DNA of 64,000 bases from positions 99,990 through 163,989 of the forward strand of contig CAUQXI010000005.1 in the NCBI GenBank assembly GCA_963522145.1. Reading direction: 5' to 3'. The position numbers and the translations under genes were made by a program. Below, in pieces: positions 52,117-60,929 of this stretch (position 1 is the first letter of the stretch; each line of letters starts with the position of its first letter). This DNA is from Mesorhizobium_B sp963522145 (lineage in GTDB: Bacteria; Pseudomonadota; Alphaproteobacteria; Rhizobiales; Rhizobiaceae). A model generated the notes under the pieces. The model was given only the letters and a program-made list of their open reading frames with translations. It was not told where the DNA came from and made no database searches.

Positions 52117-53811
52117 TTATGACGCCGCTTGCTTGCCGCCTTCGTCCTGCGCGGCAGTCTGCGGAATTACGGCTTGCGGCTGGGGGCGCCCAAAAAGATA
52201 GCCCTGAAGGTGCTGGCAGCCTTCCTGGATCAGGATCAGCTTCTGCTCGACAGTTTCGACGCCCTCCGCCGTGGTGGAGAGCCCGAAGCCCTTGCAAAGA
52301 CTGGTGACGGCACGCACGACGGCGTTGGCCTGCTCCGAGCCATTCAGCTGGCGAACAAAGCTCTGGTCGATCTTGAGCCTGTTCAACGGCAGCTGATTGA
52401 CCAGGCTAAGCGAGGAAAAGCCCGTGCCGAAGTCATCGAGCGCGATCTTCACGCCCATGCTCCGAAGTTCCTGCAGGATTTCGGCAGCAGATTGAACGTC
52501 GGACAGAATTGCTGTCTCGGTCAGCTCGAGCTCGAGCCTGTGGGCCGCGAGGCCGGAGCGGAATAGGGCGCTGCAAACCGTCTGGATAAAGGACGTGCTG
52601 CGCAGCTGCGTGGCGGAAACATTGACGGAAACGGCGATCTCACCCGGCCAGGAGGCCGCTTCGCGGCAGGCCGTATGGAGCACCCATGCGCCGATCTCAG
52701 GCATGAGCCCGAGCTTTTCCGCAGCAGGAACGAAGTCGGCGGGCGAAATGAAATTGTCAGACTGATCCTTCCAGCGCAGCAGGGCCTCGAACGCGACGGG
52801 CTGCCCGCTCGTGGCTTCCACGATCGGCTGATAATATACCGTGAAGCCATTGGTGCCGACGGCATGACGCAGCTTCAGTTCCATCACATGCCGGTTCGTC
52901 GCCTGCTCGACCAAATCCTTGTTGAAGAAGCTGAAGCGCCCGCGCCCCTGCTGCTTGGCTTCGTAGAGCGCAAGGTCCGCATTCTGCAGGAGCTGGATCG
53001 CATCGTAGCCGTCCCTCGGCGCCATGGCGATCCCGATGCTGGCGCCGATCACAACGGTCGAGTTGTTGATCACGAAGGGGCGGCTTAGCGCCGCGATGAT
53101 CTTTTTCGCGGTTTCGCCCGCTTCCTCGTCGTCAGATGCCGACACTTGCAGCACGGCGAACTCATCGCCACCCAGCCGGGCGACAACATCGTTTGCACCC
53201 ACCTCCGCCTCTAGCCGGCGGGCCACATGCTCCAGCAACTCGTCTCCCGCGCTGTGGCCGAACGTGTCGTTGACCGGCTTGAACCGGTCGAGATCGACGT
53301 AGTGAACGGCCAGCGACGCTCCATAAGCCACTTGAGGCATCTGGTCCTCAAGAGACTTGTTGAAGAAGGCACGATTGGCGAGCCCCGTGAGCGGATCGTG
53401 ATTGGCGACGTAGAGGAGGCGCCGATCGGCGTCACGCTGCTCACTGAGATCCCGGGTGATCTTCGCGAAACCGATGAAAGTGCCCGCTTCGTCGTAAACC
53501 GGGTCGATCATCACGCTCGCCCAGAATCTCGATCCATCCCGGCGCAGCCGCCAGCCTTCGGCGGTGAAGTGTCCCTTCGCGCGCGCAGTTCGAAGATTGC
53601 GCGCCGGCAGCCCCTTTGCGCGATCGCCCTCGGTAAAGAACACCTCGTAGTTCTGCCCGACAATCTCTTCGGCCTTGTAGCCCTTGGCCCGCTCGGCCCC
53701 GGTGTTCCAGTTCAGGATGCGCCCGTCTTCGTCCAGCAGGTAGATCGCGTAGTCCGTCACGCCCTGAACAAGCAGACGGTACATCAGGTCTGTGGACTTG
53801 GGATCAGACAT
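52117..53811 (-). CDS. PAS-GGDEF-EAL cyclic-di-GMP protein
   Basis: A 564-residue cytoplasmic protein with PAS (about residues 10-125), diguanylate cyclase and phosphodiesterase domains in order. The cyclase motif RLGGDEFAVL is intact. The inhibitory I-site normally RxxD five residues before it reads GAND here, so product inhibition is probably lost. The EAL domain has FEALLRW, NVSA, ELTET, LDDFGTGFSSL, KIDQSFV and EGVET, all expected catalytic positions. It could both make and degrade cyclic-di-GMP. It lies 132 bases from the HWE kinase on the same strand. Confidence 0.93.
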   Translation of the reverse strand: MSDPKSTDLMYRLLVQGVTDYAIYLLDEDGRILNWNTGAERAKGYKAEEIVGQNYEVFFTEGDRAKGLPARNLRTARAKGHFTAEGWRLRRDGSRFWASVMIDPVYDEAGTFIGFAKITRDLSEQRDADRRLLYVANHDPLTGLANRAFFNKSLEDQMPQVAYGASLAVHYVDLDRFKPVNDTFGHSAGDELLEHVARRLEAEVGANDVVARLGGDEFAVLQVSASDDEEAGETAKKIIAALSRPFVINNSTVVIGASIGIAMAPRDGYDAIQLLQNADLALYEAKQQGRGRFSFFNKDLVEQATNRHVMELKLRHAVGTNGFTVYYQPIVEATSGQPVAFEALLRWKDQSDNFISPADFVPAAEKLGLMPEIGAWVLHTACREAASWPGEIAVSVNVSATQLRSTSFIQTVCSALFRSGLAAHRLELELTETAILSDVQSAAEILQELRSMGVKIALDDFGTGFSSLSLVNQLPLNRLKIDQSFVRQLNGSEQANAVVRAVTSLCKGFGLSTTAEGVETVEQKLILIQEGCQHLQGYLFGRPQPQAVIPQTAAQDEGGKQAAS

Positions 53812-54015
53812 GGGAGCTCCGGGGAGTGTCCTGACCCTTTTAGCAGAACGAAGTGAAGGAAAAGTGGAAGCCGGAACTCATATGCGACGCAGGTTCCCGA
53901 TGGTGCTGTCTGAATCGCGATTGTTCTAAGAGGAAGAGACATGACGGGTCGCTGACTGCTGATTGCTTGGGTGACGCGCCTCCAAGCTTCTACGCAGCAT
54001 CCATGCGTCCAGCCC

Positions 54016-54909
54016 TCACCTCACGAACAGCAGACCCATCCCGATCACCACCAGTGCGGCGCCGGCCCAGGCGCCGGCGGCGGGACGCTCGCCGGTGCGC
54101 GCCCAGATCATGGGCAGGATGATCACCGGGGAGGTGGCGGACAGCGTCGAGACGATTCCGACCTGACCGCCCGACAACGCGAACAGCAGCAAGGTCATGC
54201 CGACTGCCAGCGCGATAAAGCCGGTCAGGGCAGTCAGGGCCACGACGGGCAGGCGGAGCGGTCCTCTCGGCTTGACCGATGGGATCGGCAGGGCGATCAG
54301 CACGCTCAGGCATGCGGCGGCTATGCTGACGCGCACCATCGAGGCCAGAAATGGATCAATGCCGGATGCCATCACGGGCCGCGCCAGGATCGATCCCACA
54401 GCCTGCCCGGTCGCCGCGCCGAGGCCCAGCGCGCTCCCGAGCCAGAAATGCCCTTTGACGGCCTCCCAGGCATGCGACTGCTCTCGGCGGCGTCCGTACA
54501 GAATAGCAATGATTACGCCGGCCACAATCATGGCGATGCCGCCACTCGCTTGCACCGTCAGTCTTTCGCCTAGGACGACGAAGCCAAGAAAGGCAGCAAT
54601 GGGCGCGTTCATCGCAAACAGGATGCCGGCGCGCCGCGGACCAAGGCGGTTGAGGGTGGCAAACAACAGCGTGTCGCCGATGAAAATGCCGACAAAGCCG
54701 GAAAGCAGCAGCGGAACCACGTTAGCGGCATCAAGCTGCTGCCAGCTGCCCGTCGCCAGCACGTAGATGGCGAGCATGAGAGAAACACAAAGCTGCCGCA
54801 GCCGGTTGAAGGCAGGCGCGCCGAGATGACTTGCCGGCCAGACCGAAATTACACCGGTCAGCGCCCAGCACGTTGCCGCCCCAAGTGCGGCCAATTCATA
54901 GGTGAACAT
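54016..54909 (-). CDS. EamA family drug/metabolite transporter
   Basis: A 297-residue inner-membrane protein with ten predicted helices in two EamA repeats (ELAALGAATCWALTGV; GVIIAILYGRRR at the repeat junction). Substrate cannot be predicted. The 204-base region between it and the cyclic-di-GMP gene shows no gene or clear signal. Confidence 0.85.
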   Translation of the reverse strand: MFTYELAALGAATCWALTGVISVWPASHLGAPAFNRLRQLCVSLMLAIYVLATGSWQQLDAANVVPLLLSGFVGIFIGDTLLFATLNRLGPRRAGILFAMNAPIAAFLGFVVLGERLTVQASGGIAMIVAGVIIAILYGRRREQSHAWEAVKGHFWLGSALGLGAATGQAVGSILARPVMASGIDPFLASMVRVSIAAACLSVLIALPIPSVKPRGPLRLPVVALTALTGFIALAVGMTLLLFALSGGQVGIVSTLSATSPVIILPMIWARTGERPAAGAWAGAALVVIGMGLLFVR

Positions 54910-55025
54910 CCGCGATACTTCTCGGGTCGATTTGTTCAGGGACTTCCAGTGGCGCGAAGATGCGCCGTCAGGCGGGAAGCGCCCTTCTTCTTCAACACCC
55001 GAACCTAGGTGGCAAGCTCACGGCG

Positions 55026-56462
55026 TCAGCGCGAAACAGGTTTAGGGTAAGTTGCATCACCCGACAAGCGTGAGGCGGCAATCGTGCAAGACCGAGCGTG
55101 AGATGACCGCGCCGGGGAGGGCGCTTCAACGAGGTTCTTCCGGCCGGCGACAAGGCTCAGAAGAAAGATGGCTGGGATCGTAAGCATGGTGGACTTGCCG
55201 CTGATGCTGACGGTGGTGGACAGGATCAGAAAAACAAAGGCGAGAGGCAGCACGGCGACACGCCCCGCCGCGCGCAGCATGTCGGCAAACCAGCCTGCGA
55301 TCCCGAGCCACAGAACGGCTGTGATGATGAAACCATAGCGCAGCGCATGGCCGGCCCAAGCATTCTCGATGCCTTCCGAAAGACCCGCGAGCCGCACGCT
55401 CATCTCGAGGCGGAGGTTGCTCTGCCCCATGAGGAATTCGCCGAGACTGAGATGCTCGAAGAGGCTGAACAACTGCACGCGCGTTGCGGCGCTGCCTTTG
55501 TCGTTGATGAAGCGGTCCGTGAATTGCTCGAACAGGCCAAGCTGGAATAAAGCCGCCACCGCGATGATTCCAAGCGGCGCAAGGATCATGACCGCCATCA
55601 AGGCCCGGACACTGATCGCCCCGCCCTGAAGGAAACGAATGCCTTTCAGCGCCACGACGATGACCGCGACGGCATAAACCACCGCGAAAGAGGTGCGCGC
55701 GCCGATAAATGGCATCGAGGCCATGCAGAGCAGCAGGATCGGCAATCGCCATCGCGCGCCAAGCCCTCGCATGTCGCGCACGGTCATCAGCAACACGGCA
55801 TAAACGCCGGTGGCGAGGCCGCCAACGAGCGGGTGGCCGAGCAGCGCCGTGGCGCGATATTCCCAGACCTGTTCGCTCGTGCCGAGCACGAATGGAAACA
55901 GGCGCCACCCGGACAGGCCCTCGACGATCGAAAGGCAGCAGTTGACGACCATGTAGATGTGCACGACGCGGGCGACCGTCAGGCGTACGCGCTCACCGGC
56001 ATCTGCGAAGAGCATGAAGATCAACGCCGCTACCATGATCGAGTCGATCAGAAAGGAAGCCGGCTGGTCGCCTTTATATCGCGAGATGAACACCCAGAGC
56101 AGGAGGCAGGCCAGGAGAAGGAAGGTGGAGCCGAGGCAGCGCGACAGCAGTCCGGCCAGGTAGGCGACGGGGTAACGATTGGCGATCACCGCGATGCAGA
56201 GCGCCAGTGAGTACAAGTAGGTGGCCGGATGGATCTTCGTGACGATCGATCCGCCAAGAGAGTTGTAAGGGATGCCGAAAAACTCCAGCGCGAAGTTCGA
56301 CAGCGTCAGCTGCACCACGACGCCCAGCACAAGCAGCGCATCGACGATGCCGCGACTCTGATCGTGCCTAAGATTGGTATTCGCCCGGTCCGGCTGGCCC
56401 TTCTCCCCAATCAACCTGCTTCGACCTTTCTGCCCGACAGAACCGCTTTCTAAGTCCGCCAA
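55026..56462 (-). CDS. polysaccharide polymerase-like membrane protein (VpsF/O-antigen ligase type)
   Basis: A 478-residue protein with about eleven to twelve membrane segments and a hydrophilic loop (LGTSEQVWEYRATALLGHPL) of the kind seen in Wzy/WaaL enzymes. The opening LTLSNFALEFFGIPYNSLGG resembles VpsF-like polysaccharide proteins. It probably polymerises or ligates an exported polysaccharide. The farthest start is a TTG at 56462; no ATG precedes the first helix, so the exact start is uncertain. No other polysaccharide genes adjoin it, but the glycosyltransferase fusion operon is about 8 kb away. Confidence 0.75.
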   Translation of the reverse strand: MADLESGSVGQKGRSRLIGEKGQPDRANTNLRHDQSRGIVDALLVLGVVVQLTLSNFALEFFGIPYNSLGGSIVTKIHPATYLYSLALCIAVIANRYPVAYLAGLLSRCLGSTFLLLACLLLWVFISRYKGDQPASFLIDSIMVAALIFMLFADAGERVRLTVARVVHIYMVVNCCLSIVEGLSGWRLFPFVLGTSEQVWEYRATALLGHPLVGGLATGVYAVLLMTVRDMRGLGARWRLPILLLCMASMPFIGARTSFAVVYAVAVIVVALKGIRFLQGGAISVRALMAVMILAPLGIIAVAALFQLGLFEQFTDRFINDKGSAATRVQLFSLFEHLSLGEFLMGQSNLRLEMSVRLAGLSEGIENAWAGHALRYGFIITAVLWLGIAGWFADMLRAAGRVAVLPLAFVFLILSTTVSISGKSTMLTIPAIFLLSLVAGRKNLVEAPSPARSSHARSCTIAASRLSGDATYPKPVSR

Positions 56463-56752
56463 GCTTGCGAAGCCATGAAGGACCAGGGTGAGTTCGCGGG
56501 GAGGTGCTTAAATGAGGCGCGGCGATGAGCCTTTTCGACGAGCGCGCAAGGAGCGGCAGGTGCCAATTTCACCGCGGCTGGCCGTACCAAGTCGCCGGAT
56601 TGACGTTGCGAGAACTCGCTTGATGGTTTGCGTCCATTGGCTGACGATCCCCCTTTGCGATGCACCTTAACAGACGCTGAGGTATGACCGCCCGCGCATA
56701 CTATCGCCAACTCTGCGAGGATGCCCCGGCTTCGAACCCGCGAGGACATTTG

Positions 56753-57865
56753 ATGGTGCAGATCAACTATCTTACCCGCATCGAGTTCGCCGAGGGCGCC
56801 ATCGCAAAGCTGCCTGAACTTCTGGCTGGGCTCAAAGTCTCACGTCCCCTGATCGTTTCCGATCGCGGGCTGGTGAACACAGGATTGGTGGAGCGTGTCT
56901 CGGCGCTGCTGGATGAACCTCCTGCCGTCTTCGTCGATACGCCCGCCAACCCGACCGAGGAAGCCGCCATGGCTGCCTGGGCGCACTACCAGCAGGCTGG
57001 ATGCGATGGCGTGGTCGGCCTGGGCGGCGGGTCCTCGCTCGATCTCGCCAAGGCTGTCCGCTTGTTGAGTGGCCATCCTTCTCCACTTGGGATCTATGCT
57101 CTGGTGGAGGGTGGACTGGCACGGATCCATGGCAATGTCTGCCCGATGATCGCCGTTCCCACCACCGCCGGCACCGGCTCGGAGGTGGGACGCGCCGCAG
57201 TGATCGTCACGCAGGAGGGCCGCAAGCTTGGGCTGGTCAGCCCGTTCCTGATCCCCTCGATCGCGCTGTGCGATCCCGAACTGACCTACGGCCTGCCGCC
57301 CTTCTTGACTGCGGCGACCGGCATGGACGCGCTGTCGCACTGCCTCGAAACCTTCATGGCGCCGGCCATCAATCCGCCGGCGGACGCGATTGCGCTTGAT
57401 GGGCTGACGCGCGGCCTCGCCGCGATCCGGTCGGCGGTGGCGGATGGACAAGACAAGAGTGCGCGGTGGAACATGATGATGTGCGCCCTCGAAGGGGCGA
57501 TGGCCTTTCAGAAGGGGCTCGGCGCCGTGCATGCGCTGACCCATCCGCTCGGCGCGATCCGGGAGATCAATCTCCATCACGGCACGCTGAATGCAGTTCT
57601 CATGCCCGCCGTGCTGCGCTTCAACCGGGAAGCGATCGGGAAGAAATGGAGCAAGCTCGCCGCGACCCTCGGCGGCCCACCGGACAAGGTCATCGCGGCC
57701 CTTTCCGCCTCCATTGGCCTGCCCACGGGACTGCGCGCCATGGGCGTCTCGGACCAGATGATGGCGCAGGCTGCGAGAGAAGCGCTGAAAGATCACTGCC
57801 ACGCCACCAATCCGAGGATCGCTGGTGAGGACGAGTATCTGGAGTTGTTGCGGGAGTCAGCCTGA
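56753..57865 (+). CDS. iron-containing alcohol dehydrogenase
   Basis: A 370-residue group III alcohol dehydrogenase. The NAD-binding GLGGGSSLDLAKAV lies near residue 85 and PTTAGTGSEVGRAAVI follows. Metal ligands are in the block around ATGMDALSHCLE and in GAVHALTHPLG. The ATG at 56753 has GAGGA about eight bases upstream; a 23-codon extension upstream has no family similarity. Likely oxidises or reduces a short alcohol or aldehyde. No operon partner; the 290-base gap before it shows nothing recognisable. Confidence 0.92.
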   Translation: MVQINYLTRIEFAEGAIAKLPELLAGLKVSRPLIVSDRGLVNTGLVERVSALLDEPPAVFVDTPANPTEEAAMAAWAHYQQAGCDGVVGLGGGSSLDLAKAVRLLSGHPSPLGIYALVEGGLARIHGNVCPMIAVPTTAGTGSEVGRAAVIVTQEGRKLGLVSPFLIPSIALCDPELTYGLPPFLTAATGMDALSHCLETFMAPAINPPADAIALDGLTRGLAAIRSAVADGQDKSARWNMMMCALEGAMAFQKGLGAVHALTHPLGAIREINLHHGTLNAVLMPAVLRFNREAIGKKWSKLAATLGGPPDKVIAALSASIGLPTGLRAMGVSDQMMAQAAREALKDHCHATNPRIAGEDEYLELLRESA

Positions 57866-58095
57866 CACCGCTAAAGCGGGTGCTGCTCGCCGAGGATCAC
57901 TCCGCCTTCGCTAAATGGCTTGGGCTTTTCGGTAATCGTGGGACCACCAACCGGAAGGTACTTCGGCGGTAGAACCTCTAAAACCGCAAAGAAGCGGGGA
58001 TAGATCTGGAGTGTGGTGCCCCCACTCCATGTGCCGGGGATGTTCGCGCGAGATTTCAGATTCCGACGTGCTCCACCATCGCACGCGACTGTGGC

Positions 58096-58115
58096 AGCGA
58101 CGCACTAGCGTCGCT
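58096..58115. other. 8-bp hairpin upstream of the outer-membrane protein gene
   Basis: AGCGACGC-ACTA-GCGTCGCT, a perfect stem 43 bases before the start codon at 58159 and without a T run. It could lie in the mRNA leader and affect stability or translation. The 293-base gap otherwise shows nothing. Confidence 0.3.
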
Positions 58116-58158
58116 TCACCACGCGCAGTAGCGACACTCCAACGTGTTGGAGAACCCC

Positions 58159-58863
58159 ATGAAATTCACCGTCGCCACTGCTGTCTCTTTGCTCGCTTTG
58201 ACGATTACCTCTCACGCCGCCGATGCAGTTGTGGAAGAGAAAGTTTCCGTGGCCGTGATGGATCAGGCCTTCTCCTGGTCCGGCTTCTATCTAGGCGCGC
58301 AGGCCGGCTATGCGTGGGGCGATGGTTCGATCACAGGGGAGAGTGGTGACAATTCCGACCCGGACGTCGATGGTTTTCTCGGTGGCGTCTATGGTGGCTA
58401 CAATTATCAATTCGAAAACAATGCCGTGATCGGCTTCGATGCCGATTTTGCATGGAGCGGCGCGGACGGAACAGCCCAGACCTTTGATGCAGACGGGACG
58501 CCCTATCCCGGCTCCGATACGTGGATGGAGCTTGCTTGGAGCGCTTCTGCCCGTGCCAGACTCGGCTACGCCTTCGACCGGTTCCTTCCCTATGTGGCGG
58601 GCGGTGTTGCGTTCGGCGATGTCGACTACGGGGCTGATAATAACGGCTTCGAGTTGTTCGACCGCAATGACAGCTTTGTCGGCTACACGGTAGGCGCAGG
58701 CATGGAGTATGCTTTCGCTGAAAAGATCGTCGGCCGCCTGGAATACCGCTTTACGGACTTTGGCAGCGAAGACGATGCAGCCGATCCCGACACCGGCATC
58801 GAGCCGATCGAGATCGAACTCAAGGCGCACGATATCCGCTTGGGCCTGTCCTACAAGTTCTGA
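58159..58863 (+). CDS. outer-membrane beta-barrel protein (Omp25/porin-like)
   Basis: A 234-residue protein with a signal peptide (MKFTVATAVSLLALTITSHA, cleavage before ADAVV). A small beta-barrel follows, starting at WSGFYLGAQAGYAWGDGS, the typical opening of Hyphomicrobiales Omp25/Omp31 proteins. Alternating hydrophobic strands end in GLSYKF with the C-terminal Phe needed for outer-membrane assembly. GGAGA lies eight bases before the ATG; an ATG 15 bases upstream is less well placed. It is the last host protein gene before the prophage. Confidence 0.9.
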   Translation: MKFTVATAVSLLALTITSHAADAVVEEKVSVAVMDQAFSWSGFYLGAQAGYAWGDGSITGESGDNSDPDVDGFLGGVYGGYNYQFENNAVIGFDADFAWSGADGTAQTFDADGTPYPGSDTWMELAWSASARARLGYAFDRFLPYVAGGVAFGDVDYGADNNGFELFDRNDSFVGYTVGAGMEYAFAEKIVGRLEYRFTDFGSEDDAADPDTGIEPIEIELKAHDIRLGLSYKF

Positions 58864-59020
58864 TTGCCCATCGCGACTTTTACGCTCCGCTCTGCTTCGG
58901 CCGGGGGGCGCTCTTGCGTTTACGGGCAGATCTATCCGGACAATTATGGGGAAAGTTGAGGGGAAGAAATCTTCGCTTGGTAGTGGAAGCCGCAGATTAC
59001 AACGGCTTGCGCGAAAGTCG

Positions 59021-59110
59021 TGGCGGAGGGAGTGGGATTCGAACCCACGGTGGAGTCTCCCCCACGCCGGTTTTCAAGACCGGTGCCTTAAACCGCTCGG
59101 CCATCCCTCC
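59021..59110 (-). tRNA. tRNA-Ser (anticodon TGA)
   Basis: A complete 90-base cloverleaf with a long variable arm. The acceptor stem is GGAGGGA/TCCCTCC, the anticodon loop CTTGAAA gives TGA (Ser), the T arm is GTGGG-TTCGAAT-CCCAC, and GCCA is encoded at the 3' end. Its 5' end lies 11 bases from the integrase stop, making it the probable landmark of prophage insertion. Confidence 0.97.
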
Positions 59111-59121
59111 GCTTAGTAGTT

Positions 59122-60363
59122 TCAACCACTTAGCGGCATCGCAGCGTCCTCGTCTTGACCTGTTGGCACCGGATTGGCACCGCAGGGGTCTGAGGACGCT
59201 TGCGGCTCATCCTGTAAGGCGCGGGTGAGGGCGGCGTCAACTATGGCGGCAGCACCTTCCTGCTGGCCTGGCAGAACGTGGGCGTAGATGTTGAGCGTTA
59301 CGGCCGGGTTGGCGTGCCCCGCGCGCGCCGAGACGACATGCACCGGCACGCCGCTCCGCAGGAGGTGGGTGACATGAGTGTGCCGCAACCCATGGAAGGT
59401 GACATGCGGGACGCCGGCGGCATCGGCCTCGCGTGCGAACTCCTTCGAGAACGCGCGCGGTGTGCGAATGCCGCCTTCTATCGTCGGGAAAACAAGATCG
59501 CTCTTTGGTTTTCCAGTGCCAAGTTTCAGCCAGAGCTCAGCGAGATCCTTCCGATGGCGTCGCAGTTCTGCGACGAGCAGGGCAGGGAGGTTGATCGTCC
59601 TTCGGCTACGATCCGTCTTCGGCTCTTTGACCGTCACACCCGTCTTTGTTTCCTCCGCGACCTGAGCGACCTGCAGCGTGGCGCGGGTGAAATCGAGATC
59701 GCGCCAGCGCAGTGCGAGGATTTCGCCGCGGCGCATGCCTGTGGCAGCAGCGAGCATCACCGGCATGTAGATCGGCCGGCCGTGGAGATACTGCAGAAGC
59801 TTCCGCATCTCGGCGTCATCGAGAACCTGAATCTCCTCCTTGCGGACGCGCGGTGTCGTCTGGACGCCAACCATGGGCGAGACGCGGAGCTTCTTCGCCT
59901 TCACTGCCGAAGCGAGTATCTGGCTGAGCAGCCGGTGGACGTGAAGCACGGTCTGGCTTGCAAGGCCGCCCTTACCATCGCGTCTGCCGGCGGTTCGCAG
60001 ATGCTGGTAGAACCCGTCGATCGCCGTGCCGTCGAGCTGCTGAAGTCCGATCTTCCCGAGCCTCGGCTTGATGTGGTGCGCGACGATCTCGGCATAGCGC
60101 TCTCGCGTTTTCGCCGACGCCTTTGACGGCGCAATCGCCTCAAGCCAGTGATCGGCGTAGTCGCCGACGGTGGAGCCGGACTTCTCGACGAAACTGCCCT
60201 CGTCCACCTGGGCCAGGCGCCGGATGAGCTCAGCCTGTGCTTCTTTCTTGGTGCCGCGCACTGTCACGTATTCAGTGCGGCGCTTGCCGGTCGCGGGATC
60301 GCTGCCGCGATCGAATTTAAGGCGCCACGACCCTTTCCCGCGGCGAGTGACGCTGCCCGTCAT
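59122..60363 (-). CDS. phage-type tyrosine integrase
   Basis: A 413-residue site-specific recombinase. The N-terminal AP2-like arm-binding domain (GSWRLKFDRGSDPATGKRR) is followed by a SAM-like core-binding domain (about residues 65-160) and the catalytic domain. Active-site residues are visible: Arg211 in TGMRRGEI, His324 and Arg327 in HGLRHTH, His350 in AGHANPAVT and nucleophile Tyr360 in NIYAHV. The ATG overlaps the stop of the ribbon-helix-helix gene (ATGA), so the two are co-translated. Inserts and excises the element at the tRNA-Ser locus. Confidence 0.95.
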   Translation of the reverse strand: MTGSVTRRGKGSWRLKFDRGSDPATGKRRTEYVTVRGTKKEAQAELIRRLAQVDEGSFVEKSGSTVGDYADHWLEAIAPSKASAKTRERYAEIVAHHIKPRLGKIGLQQLDGTAIDGFYQHLRTAGRRDGKGGLASQTVLHVHRLLSQILASAVKAKKLRVSPMVGVQTTPRVRKEEIQVLDDAEMRKLLQYLHGRPIYMPVMLAAATGMRRGEILALRWRDLDFTRATLQVAQVAEETKTGVTVKEPKTDRSRRTINLPALLVAELRRHRKDLAELWLKLGTGKPKSDLVFPTIEGGIRTPRAFSKEFAREADAAGVPHVTFHGLRHTHVTHLLRSGVPVHVVSARAGHANPAVTLNIYAHVLPGQQEGAAAIVDAALTRALQDEPQASSDPCGANPVPTGQDEDAAMPLSG

Positions 60364-60815
60364 GGGATATCCTCTTCGGAAAGTCGGACGATCAGGCTTT
60401 CAATCTCGCGTTCAAGCTCCGCGTTGCGCTTCAATGTCTGCTCAATGTCAGCCGCCGTGTCGAAGCGACCTGTCCGATTTGATATGTTCCCCAGTATCTT
60501 CCGCTGCTCCAATATAGTGTTTTGCAGCGGAAAGAGTGCCTTCACCGCATCAACAATGACTGGACGCAGGTCTTCTTCTCGCAGTTGGAACGATGCGACC
60601 AACATCTCAACTGTCGAATAAACGCTGCCCTCAATTTCGTATTCGTTCGCGCCTAGGGTGGGCGCGGCCTCATCTAAAGCGAGCCCGGCCTGGCAGAGAC
60701 GGCGCATCGCTTCCGCACGGGTCGCGACCCTGTTGGCAAACCGCCAGCTGTCCAGCTGTTCAAGCTCAGCGTCGGACAACATGACATGGAAACGATGCTC
60801 GCGTGGCTTGACCAT
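60360..60815 (-). CDS. ribbon-helix-helix-like phage regulator
   Basis: A 151-residue protein whose first 50 residues fit a ribbon-helix-helix DNA-binding fold: a short strand (EHRFHVMLS), helix (DAELEQLDSWRFAN), turn and helix (RAEAMRRLCQAGL). The rest is helical, with a probable coiled coil near the C-terminus (ADIEQTLKRNAELEREIESL). It heads the leftward transcript and could be the repressor acting on the adjacent inverted repeat; this is inference. No named family recognised for the whole protein. Confidence 0.65.
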   Translation of the reverse strand: MVKPREHRFHVMLSDAELEQLDSWRFANRVATRAEAMRRLCQAGLALDEAAPTLGANEYEIEGSVYSTVEMLVASFQLREEDLRPVIVDAVKALFPLQNTILEQRKILGNISNRTGRFDTAADIEQTLKRNAELEREIESLIVRLSEEDIP

Positions 60816-60828
60816 GCTCTCGCTATCT

Positions 60829-60913
60829 AAAATCGGCGCAACAAGCGCAATATCTGATTGACCGGCATCCTTTAGTCAAGTTAGGAAAGATCAGTGCAAT
60901 ATGCGCCGATTTT
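60829..60913. promoter_or_regulatory. divergent phage control region with 12-bp inverted repeat
   Basis: AAAATCGGCGCA at 60829-60840 and its exact reverse complement at 60902-60913 flank the divergent promoters. A leftward CTTGAC (plus-strand GTCAAG, 60875-60880) with a TATCTG/ATATCT -10 region at 60850-60856 is visible. A rightward TTGACC lies at 60858-60863. GCGCAATAT-like sequence occurs beside both arms. It looks like an operator pair for a regulator of the lysis-lysogeny type. Confidence 0.55.
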
Positions 60914-60929
60914 TTTGAGGACAATCGAA

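Noticed and set aside
56450..56749. 99-codon minus-strand frame between the polymerase and the alcohol dehydrogenase
   Set aside because: No ribosome site, no family features and overlap with the start of the polymerase gene.
58914..59228. A plus-strand frame containing SGIRTHGGVSPTPVFKTGALN across the tRNA-Ser gene
   Set aside because: Antisense translation of the tRNA-Ser; another common false protein.
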